A DNA stretch of 11,249 nt from Clostridium sp. AM34-11AC. GTDB taxonomy: Bacteria; Bacillota; Clostridia; Lachnospirales; Lachnospiraceae. The DNA lies in contig NZ_QWGL01000050.1 of assembly GCF_003435375.1 (NCBI RefSeq), positions 451 to 11,699 on the forward strand, given 5' to 3'. The notes beneath the pieces are model-generated. The model saw nothing but the letters and a program-made list of their open reading frames with translations, was not told where the DNA came from and did no database searches. Of this stretch, positions 6,304 to 11,249 are shown in pieces (the stretch's first letter is position 1; every line of letters starts with the position of its first letter). Made by a program: the position numbers and the translations under genes.

Positions 6304-8520
6304 ATGGATAAATACGAGTTTAATATTAAAGTCGAGCAGATCAAAAAGATGGTCAGCCGCGGAGACTACGGAACTGCGATGAAGATCGCAGATACCATTG
6401 ACTGGCACCGTGTCCGCAACGCAAGCCTGCTGTCCATGATCGCTCAGATCTATGAGAAAAATGAAGAGTACCAGGAGGCGAAGGATATTCTGCTCCTGGC
6501 ATTCGAGCGCGCGCCGGTAGGAAAGCGCCTGCTCTATAAGTTGGCGGATCTCGCCTTAAAGGACGGAAGTACCGCCGAAGCGGAGGCATACTACAGAGAA
6601 TTTTGTGATCTCGCGCAGGATGATCCGCGCCAGTATCTGCTCCGCTACAAGATCTTAAAAGCGAAGAAAGCGCCGGTGGATCAGCTGATCCGCGCGTTGG
6701 AAGTGTATACAGCATCCGAGGTGGATGAAAAATGGCTCTACGAACTGGCTGACCTCTACCACAAAGCCGGGATCGAGGACAAGTGTGTAGCCACATGTGA
6801 CCGCATCATGCTCTTATTTGGTCTCGGCAAATATGTGGATAAGGCAATGGATCTGAAGCTCCAGTACGCGCCGCTGAACAAATACCAGATGGACCTTGTG
6901 GAAAACAGGGACAAATACGAGGCAAAGCTGCGCGCTGTTGAGGAAGAGTACAGCGGAAATGCCCCGGAGCTGGATGATTATGATGAGGGAACCCCGGATT
7001 CCGAAGCTTCCAAGCAGGTTGCCATGCAGATTCATGAGGATGCCCAGGCGAAAAAGCTGGCAGACGAGATGTCCAGACTCTCTGAGGAAGAGGGACGGAC
7101 TGCTGTTGTCGAGGAAGACGATGACATGGGTGCCACAAGAACCATCGCTGACTTAAGCCAGGTCCGCAGAGGCGGACAGGCGGCTGCACCGGAAGTACAG
7201 GAGGAAGAAAACACGATCCCGACCGGGGAAGAGCGTGAGATCGAGCGCCAGAAGCTGGCGATCCGCGCCGCAAAAGAGCGGGAAGAGATGGAAGAGGAAG
7301 CTCTCCGCCGTGCTGAGGAAGAGCGGGAAGCCGCCAGACGCGAGGAAGAGGAACGCCGTGCGAAGAAGCAGGCGGAGATCGACCGCGAACGTGCCCGCCG
7401 AAACCAGGTCCGCAACATCCCGGCTCCGGAAGAGGAGGACGACGATGGAGAGCTGGAGCTGGAATCCCTGGATGACATGCTGGATACCAACAACCTGATG
7501 ATCGAGGCGGAGACGGACGAGGAAGGGCTTTCCATGGCTGTCAACTCCTTAAAGGAGATCCACCGTGAGCTCGGCATCAAGAATCCGGTTGCAAAGATCA
7601 GCAGTGAAAAGTTAAATAAACGCGGAATCAGCGCGGTAGCCGATATGCTGGCAGGAAAAGACCTGATCATCCAGCATGCGGCAGGACTCACTGATGCTGT
7701 CCAGAACGAACTGGATGATCTGATGGAGAAAGACCGCTCCGGAATGATCGTTGTCCTGATCGATACACCGGAGAACCTTGAGGCACTCCATGCCCACAAT
7801 ACATCCCTTGCAAGCAAGTTCCAGTATATCGGAAGCGATGAGAACGCGTCTGCGCAGAAAGAGGCAGATACCGAGATGGAAGCTGCGCTGAAGCGCTCCA
7901 CAGAAAAGCAGGAACAGATCGCCCGTGACGTGGTAAACGCGGAGCAGGAGACAGAAGAGGAGCCGGAACAGGAAGACGCTGAAGCACTGCAGGAAGAACC
8001 GGAGTACGAGAAAGAGGAAACGGACATCCTGGAAGAATCATCCGAGCCGGAAACAGATGAAGAGGACGAGGAAGAACCGGAGCCAGAGGAATACGTACCG
8101 CCGAAGAAGGCAAAACTCTTCGCAAAGCAGGAGAAACCTCAGAAAAAGGCGCCAGTGACTGAAGAAGAGCCGGAACTCTCGGAGGAGACTGCGTCCGCAG
8201 CGGAAGAGGAAGTTGTTCCGGAAGACTACGATGACAAAGAAGAGATGGATCCGGATGAGTTCGCCCAGTACGCGTGCAAGTATGCGACGGAGATCGATTG
8301 CAGCATCACTGGAAAGAGCCTTCTCGCCCTCTATGAGCGCATCGAGATGATGGAGGAGGATGAAGTCCACCTGACAAAGGCAGCAGCCGTAGATCTGATC
8401 GAGGAAGCTGCTGACAAGGCAGAGAAAAAGTCTCTTGGAAAGAAGATCGCGGGACTTTTCTCTCCGACTTATACAAAAGAAGGTCTTCTGATCCTTCATG
8501 AAAAGGATTTCTTTGACTGA
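6304..8520 (+). CDS. Large acidic protein with TPR-like N-terminus, coiled coil and degenerate AAA+-like segment
   Basis: Function unknown. The 738-residue product is not an enzyme I can name. Residues 1-190 are helical repeats of TPR character (for example 42-68 and 74-100, ending near 185). Residues 308-370 form a strongly charged Glu/Arg/Lys/Ala coiled coil. Residues 395-512 resemble the Walker B to sensor 1 part of an AAA+ ATPase (GKDLIIQHAAGLTDAVQNEL at 451-470, then RSGMIVVLIDTPENLEAL at 478-495). The Walker B acidic pair is replaced by QH and no Walker A is present, so ATP hydrolysis is unlikely. Residues 545-600 and 618-648 are acidic and probably disordered. Residues 650-738 are a compact conserved-looking C-terminus. 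No signal peptide or membrane helix is seen, so it should be cytoplasmic. It follows recR by 45 nt, with AGGAG at 6288-6292. Role as a scaffold or regulator is inference. Confidence 0.85.
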   Translation: MDKYEFNIKVEQIKKMVSRGDYGTAMKIADTIDWHRVRNASLLSMIAQIYEKNEEYQEAKDILLLAFERAPVGKRLLYKLADLALKDGSTAEAEAYYREFCDLAQDDPRQYLLRYKILKAKKAPVDQLIRALEVYTASEVDEKWLYELADLYHKAGIEDKCVATCDRIMLLFGLGKYVDKAMDLKLQYAPLNKYQMDLVENRDKYEAKLRAVEEEYSGNAPELDDYDEGTPDSEASKQVAMQIHEDAQAKKLADEMSRLSEEEGRTAVVEEDDDMGATRTIADLSQVRRGGQAAAPEVQEEENTIPTGEEREIERQKLAIRAAKEREEMEEEALRRAEEEREAARREEEERRAKKQAEIDRERARRNQVRNIPAPEEEDDDGELELESLDDMLDTNNLMIEAETDEEGLSMAVNSLKEIHRELGIKNPVAKISSEKLNKRGISAVADMLAGKDLIIQHAAGLTDAVQNELDDLMEKDRSGMIVVLIDTPENLEALHAHNTSLASKFQYIGSDENASAQKEADTEMEAALKRSTEKQEQIARDVVNAEQETEEEPEQEDAEALQEEPEYEKEETDILEESSEPETDEEDEEEPEPEEYVPPKKAKLFAKQEKPQKKAPVTEEEPELSEETASAAEEEVVPEDYDDKEEMDPDEFAQYACKYATEIDCSITGKSLLALYERIEMMEEDEVHLTKAAAVDLIEEAADKAEKKSLGKKIAGLFSPTYTKEGLLILHEKDFFD

Positions 8521-8547
8521 TAAAGAGTGTGATGGGATCCCTGCGCA

Positions 8548-8570
8548 CTGTTCTGGGCAAGCCCAGACGG
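8548..8570 (+). other. GC-rich hairpin after the acidic TPR gene
   Basis: TCTGGG (8552-8557) pairs with CCCAGA (8562-8567) around a CAAG loop, extended by CTG/CGG outside a bulged T. No T-run follows; the true terminator lies about 40 nt further on. It may protect the 3' end of the message. Confidence 0.4.
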
Positions 8571-8611
8571 CACACAGGAATTCCGTGACATGCTTATAGG
8601 AACTGAATATA

Positions 8612-8661
8612 TGCGCACCATAAGCTCATTGTTTTTGCGATGAGTGGGTGCGCAAATTTTT
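8612..8661 (+). terminator. Rho-independent terminator ending the dnaX-recR-TPR unit
   Basis: TGCGCACC (8612-8619) pairs exactly with GGTGCGCA (8647-8654). An inner CTCAT/ATGAG (8625-8629 and 8640-8644) extends the stem, and AATTTTT follows, ending at 8661. The rest of the gap to 8805 has no gene. I see no convincing promoter in it, although the following gene must have one nearby. Confidence 0.8.
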
Positions 8662-8805
8662 CACCAATACACACGAACTAATGTTTGCTGAACACAGACA
8701 AGACGAATGCGCATGCGGCCCTTTTGCAACAGATATTTTCAATTCCGGAGTATCGCTGTAAACAATGTTTTGCATGTGCGCTAGATTTCTTATAGGAGAA
8801 AAGAT

Positions 8806-9642
8806 ATGGAGATCAGGCTGATCGCGGCGGACATGGATGGAACGCTGCTTGATGACGAAAAAGGGATCCCGGAGGAGAACCTGCGCGCTTTCCGCGCATG
8901 CGCGGCACAGGGGATCGAGATCGTCCCGGCGACAGGCCGCACGATGCGCGGACTGCCGGATGAGCTTCGGAATCTGCCGGGCGTACACTATGCGATCCTC
9001 ACCAATGGGGCACAGGTGGTAGACCTTGCGAAAAACGAGATCATTGACTCCTGCCGGATCCCGGTGGCCCTGGCGGAAAAGATCATGATGATGGCCCGGA
9101 CAAGTCCGGATGAGATCATGTATGATGTATATGTGGGCGGAATCGGCTACACCATGCCGGAGTTCTACAATGATGTATATAAATATGTCTCATCGGAGGG
9201 ACTGGCGGAGCTGGTGCGCAGAACCAGGGACACGGTTCCCGATAATATCGCTTACTTAAAAGAGCGGGGACAGGACGCGGAGAAGATCAACATGTTCTTC
9301 CGTGACATGGATGCCAGAAAGCGGATGAGAGAGGAACTCTCGAAGCTCCCGGGGATCCTTGTGTCCTCATCGATCCCGAATAACCTCGAGATCAACGCGG
9401 AGGGAGCTGATAAGGGCGGAGCGCTGCTCCGTCTTGCCGCACGTCTGGGAATCGCCAGAGAGTCCACCATGGGCTTTGGAGACGGGGAGAATGACCTCAG
9501 CATGATCCGCATGGCTGGAATTGGCGTTGCCATGGAAAATGGCCATGAATCCGTAAAGGAGGCAGCAGATTATATCACGAAGACCAACAATGAGGCAGGT
9601 GTCGCGAAGGCGATCTGCCATTTTACAGGAATTCAGATATAA
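8806..9642 (+). CDS. Cof-type HAD-IIB family phosphatase
   Basis: This 278-residue member of the haloacid dehalogenase superfamily (Cof/YidA-like, type IIB cap) is a cytoplasmic Mg-dependent phosphatase that forms a phospho-aspartate intermediate. Motif I is DMDGTLL (9-15), with nucleophile D9 and acid/base D11. Motif II is ATGRT (42-46). Motif III is K203 in GADKGGALL. Motif IV is GFGDGENDLSMI (223-234), with metal ligands D226 and D230. The cap occupies about 85-195. Relatives act on sugar phosphates, flavin mononucleotide or other small phosphates, and the substrate here cannot be assigned. AGGAG at 8794-8798 lies 7 nt before the ATG. It is separated from the preceding gene by a strong terminator, so it begins a new unit. 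Confidence 0.93.
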   Translation: MEIRLIAADMDGTLLDDEKGIPEENLRAFRACAAQGIEIVPATGRTMRGLPDELRNLPGVHYAILTNGAQVVDLAKNEIIDSCRIPVALAEKIMMMARTSPDEIMYDVYVGGIGYTMPEFYNDVYKYVSSEGLAELVRRTRDTVPDNIAYLKERGQDAEKINMFFRDMDARKRMREELSKLPGILVSSSIPNNLEINAEGADKGGALLRLAARLGIARESTMGFGDGENDLSMIRMAGIGVAMENGHESVKEAADYITKTNNEAGVAKAICHFTGIQI

Positions 9643-9693
9643 CAGGAATGATGGGCATATGAGGACTTTCAGGTAATAGACGCGGCGGGGTAT

Positions 9694-9720
9694 CTGGATC
9701 ATCCAGGCTTTGTCTGTTTT
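9694..9720 (+). terminator. Weak possible terminator after the HAD gene
   Basis: CTGGA (9694-9698) and TCCAG (9702-9706) form a 5-bp hairpin followed by the T-rich GCTTTGTCTGTTTT, ending at 9720. The stem is short and the T tract is broken, so read-through into the next gene is likely. Confidence 0.25.
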
Positions 9721-9756
9721 ACGGAAGAACTATGCACATATGTGACAGGAGTAATA

Positions 9757-10503
9757 ATGGAAATAATGGAGATTCTATCCAGCCGCTGGCTGGAAGTGGC
9801 TGTAGCGGTATATCTCATCGGGATGATGCTTTACGGTCATTACAGAGGTTTTATAAAAATAGCAGTTTCCGCAATGTCCCTTTTCATCACGCTATTTGCA
9901 GCGCGTGTAGCGATTCCACAGGCGGCAGCCTGGCTGGAACATAATACGGCTGTATACGAAACGATGAAGGAGAGTGCTTTGAAGGCCAGCGGCCTTGATG
10001 AGAAGATGGAAGAGATGGCTCAGACAGCCGGTCTCGCGGGAAGAGCCGGGGAACGCGCGGTCATAGAGAGCCTGGAGATCCCGGACCAGATCAAAAAGCT
10101 TCTGATCGAGAATAACAACGGAGAAATATATCAGGAAATGGGCGTCCAGATCTTTGAGGACTATGTTGGGAAATACCTTGCAGATCGTGTGATCCGCGTG
10201 ATCATATTTACGGTGCTGTTTATAGTATTCTATGCGTTCCTTCATATCATCATAGTCTGGCTGAACCTGATCTCCAGGCTGCCGATCCTGTATGGGCTTA
10301 ACAAGATCGCCGGTGCGGTTCTGGGACTCGCGGAAGCATTGATCTTTATATGGGTGGGCGCCCTGGTCCTTACCCTGTTTTCGGGCAGTGAGATCGGAAA
10401 GAGCATGATCACCCAGATCAATGGAAGTATCTGGCTGACGTGGCTGTATGACCACAATATGCTTTCCTACCTTGTAGTCGGTCTGGTAAAGTCTGTCCTG
10501 TAA
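9757..10503 (+). CDS. CvpA family integral membrane protein
   Basis: This 248-residue membrane protein is related to CvpA, first known as needed for colicin V production and now linked to envelope homeostasis in several bacteria. Four hydrophobic segments are seen: about 11-26, 33-54, 146-170 and 183-209. The family signature is the YRGFIK loop (29-34) between the first two, and LPILYGLNKIAGAVLGLAEA (175-194) leading into the last. A soluble region (60-140) between helices 2 and 3 is larger than in the short E. coli protein. The start at 9757 is preferred over an in-frame GTG at 9742 because AGGAG (9747-9751) sits 5 nt before it, while the GTG has no ribosome binding site. The specific role in this organism is unknown. 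Confidence 0.85.
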   Translation: MEIMEILSSRWLEVAVAVYLIGMMLYGHYRGFIKIAVSAMSLFITLFAARVAIPQAAAWLEHNTAVYETMKESALKASGLDEKMEEMAQTAGLAGRAGERAVIESLEIPDQIKKLLIENNNGEIYQEMGVQIFEDYVGKYLADRVIRVIIFTVLFIVFYAFLHIIIVWLNLISRLPILYGLNKIAGAVLGLAEALIFIWVGALVLTLFSGSEIGKSMITQINGSIWLTWLYDHNMLSYLVVGLVKSVL

Positions 10504-10525
10504 CGGGAGTAGATTAAACGGAGGA

Positions 10526-10819
10526 ATGCATTGGGCTGGAGACTATATTGGATATTTCCAAAGTTATGCTTTGGGAAATATTTATGATGGACAGATTCGA
10601 AAGGCATTGTTATCAGAGATTCCGGATTTGTATGAGCAGATACGCCACGGAGAGTTTGACAGACTGAACAAGTGGATGAAGGAACATATCTGGCAGTATG
10701 GGTGCTGTTATACATCGGGAGAAATGTTGAAGCGATTGACAGGAAAAACATTGGACGTTGTGCCATTTCTTGACTACATGAAAGAGAAGTATGCGGACTT
10801 ATATGGTATTCATATTTAA
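10526..10819 (+). pseudogene. C-terminal remnant of an M32 (Taq-type) metallocarboxypeptidase
   Basis: The frame gives MHWAGDYIGYFQSYALGNIY and continues for 97 residues to TAA 10817-10819. It matches the last fifth of M32 carboxypeptidases, around the conserved HWAGG.GYFPSYALGN motif, the KxWxxxxIWxYG region (residues 49-59) and the YxxEKYxxxYG tail. Full-length members are about 500 residues and carry the zinc-binding HEXXH far upstream, which is absent here. The preceding 22 nt contain GGAGGA directly touching the ATG, a spacing too short to work well. Its codons are AT-ending (8 of the first 30 third positions are G or C, against 17 of 30 at the start of the cvpA-like gene). It is therefore a 5'-truncated gene, probably left by a deletion or recombination. 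Residual translation cannot be excluded. Confidence 0.8.
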
Positions 10820-10843
10820 AAAGGACAAGTTAGTTTGATAATA

Positions 10844-10887
10844 GGGATTGCAGCAGGAGAAAACGTTAAGCTGCAATCCCTGTTTTT
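10844..10887 (+). terminator. Strong rho-independent terminator after the carboxypeptidase remnant
   Basis: GGGATTGCAGC (10844-10854) pairs perfectly with GCTGCAATCCC (10870-10880) over 11 bp, followed by TGTTTTT. This is the best terminator in the window and isolates the upstream genes from the rRNA promoters. Confidence 0.92.
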
Positions 10888-10898
10888 ATAGTGTAAAA

Positions 10899-10917
10899 GA
10901 GCAATTTGAAATTGCTC
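10899..10917. repeat. 19-bp near-perfect palindrome
   Basis: GAGCAATTT (10899-10907) and AAATTGCTC (10909-10917) are exact 9-bp complements around a single G. The symmetry and the one-base centre suit a dimeric DNA-binding protein better than a terminator; no T-run follows. No gene next to it identifies a regulator. Confidence 0.6.
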
Positions 10918-10939
10918 AAATGATGGCTTGAATACCGAA

Positions 10940-10958
10940 TTGCATATATTGTATGCAA
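10940..10958. repeat. Second palindrome, 7-bp arms
   Basis: TTGCATA (10940-10946) and TATGCAA (10952-10958) are exact complements around TATTG. It lies 22 bp after the 19-bp palindrome and about 75 bp upstream of the first rRNA -35 box. A further CAATTA/TAATTG dyad (10961-10966 and 10984-10989) follows. It may be part of the same regulatory patch or a result of AT richness. Confidence 0.45.
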
Positions 10959-10998
10959 AACAATTATGAACCGCAATATGTTGTAATTGCACAAACAA

Positions 10999-11063
10999 AA
11001 GAAAAAACTTTAAAAAAACTGGAAAAAAGTGTTGACTTTTTCGTGGGGATTTGTTATTATAAT
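10999..11063 (+). promoter_or_regulatory. rRNA operon promoter P1 with A-tract UP-like element
   Basis: TTGACT (11032-11037) and TATTAT (11055-11060) are 17 bp apart, with an overlapping TATAAT at 11058-11063. The start is expected near 11067. The preceding 30 bases hold three A-tracts (about 11001-11029), as in the UP elements that boost rRNA promoters by binding the RNA polymerase alpha subunit. Confidence 0.75.
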
Positions 11064-11072
11064 ACTCGCCTT

Positions 11073-11125
11073 GAGCGACAGGGCAAAACTTATTAAGAGT
11101 CATTAAGAAAACTTCTTAATCGCTC
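11073..11125 (+). other. Long stem-loop between rRNA promoters P1 and P2
   Basis: GAGCGA (11073-11078) pairs with TCGCTC (11120-11125). Nested inside, ATTAAGAA (11102-11109) and TTCTTAAT (11113-11120) form an 8-bp hairpin sharing its last base with the outer arm. The two folds are therefore nearly alternative. It would lie at the 5' end of P1 transcripts only. Confidence 0.5.
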
Positions 11126-11146
11126 GAAAAAAGTTTTAAAAAGTTC

Positions 11147-11175
11147 TTGACAAACCGGAAACGGTATGATAGAAT
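11147..11175 (+). promoter_or_regulatory. rRNA operon promoter P2 with extended -10
   Basis: TTGACA (11147-11152) and TAGAAT (11170-11175) are 17 bp apart, with TG at 11167-11168 giving an extended -10. The predicted start is near 11182. Tandem promoters of this kind are usual in front of Firmicute rRNA operons. Confidence 0.8.
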
Positions 11176-11181
11176 GAACGA

Positions 11182-11237
11182 GTTGCTGCTGAAGAACAGA
11201 GAGCAACAAAAACAAAGTTCCTTGAAAACTGAACAGT
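11182..11237 (+). promoter_or_regulatory. rRNA leader with boxB-like hairpin and boxA antitermination site
   Basis: GTTGCT (11182-11187) pairs with AGCAAC (11202-11207), with an inner CTG/CAG closing an AAGAA loop: a boxB-like hairpin. It is followed by AAAGTTCCTTGAAAACTGAA (about 11214-11233), the Firmicute pre-rRNA leader motif that contains boxA, which binds NusB/S10 for antitermination. In known genomes the 16S rRNA begins shortly after this motif; its mature 5' end is not in the window. Confidence 0.8.
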
Positions 11238-11249
11238 ATGTAAAACCCT

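Noticed and set aside
7032..8027. 331-residue Ser-rich open frame on the minus strand
   Set aside because: It is the antisense reading of the Glu-rich codons of the acidic TPR gene. The Ser richness follows from GAG/GAA codons read in reverse, and it has no supported start or family.
9742..9756. GTG start for the CvpA-like gene
   Set aside because: It lacks a ribosome binding site, and the in-frame region itself contains the AGGAG that serves the ATG at 9757.
10820..11103. 95-residue minus-strand open frame upstream of the rRNA operon
   Set aside because: It crosses the terminator, the palindromes and the rRNA P1 promoter. No ribosome binding site or family supports it.

Overview
The window looks like a chromosomal segment of a Gram-positive anaerobe of the class Clostridia, most likely family Lachnospiraceae. 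The evidence is a large Alu-domain SRP RNA, the SRP RNA-dnaX-ybaB-recR neighbourhood known from Firmicutes, a 'mixed' type phosphofructokinase, strong AGGAGG ribosome binding sites, and a Firmicute-type rRNA leader. The genus cannot be fixed from the sequence alone. All genes read on the + strand.

Layout. (1) 1-232: right end of an IS200/IS605-type element, with the last 35 codons of TnpB and the hairpin-rich 3' part of its omega RNA (reRNA). (2) 322-674: an inverted repeat, a near-consensus promoter and the SRP RNA gene. (3) 704-2173: a membrane-anchored or secreted calcineurin-like phosphoesterase with an acidic Glu/Thr linker, about 30 nt after the SRP RNA with no visible terminator between. 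(4) 2218-3438: a terminator, a promoter and a phosphofructokinase gene. (5) 3445-6258: dnaX, a run of four hairpins, ybaB/ebfC and recR, the replication/recombination core of the region. (6) 6304-8520: a 738-residue acidic protein with a TPR-like N-terminus, a coiled coil and what I read as a degenerate AAA+-like segment. A good terminator follows at 8612-8661. (7) 8806-10503: a Cof-type HAD phosphatase and a CvpA-family membrane protein. (8) 10526-10819: the orphan C-terminal fifth of an M32 (Taq-type) carboxypeptidase, with AT-rich codons unlike its neighbours, closed by a perfect 11-bp terminator. (9) 10888-11249: AT-rich non-coding DNA with two palindromes, then tandem rRNA promoters and a boxB/boxA leader. 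The 16S gene should begin just beyond the window.

How the genes fit together. SRP RNA serves protein export. DnaX loads the replicative clamp, and RecR (with RecO/RecF) and YbaB act on DNA and recombination. In Bacillus subtilis the SRP RNA (scr), dnaX, yaaK (ybaB) and recR lie in a row; here the phosphoesterase and the phosphofructokinase sit between scr and dnaX. The window is mostly housekeeping. The least explained items are the TPR/pseudo-AAA protein behind recR, the multi-hairpin dnaX-ybaB spacer, the palindromes upstream of the rRNA promoters, and the carboxypeptidase remnant. I see no CRISPR array, prophage or recognisable defence operon.
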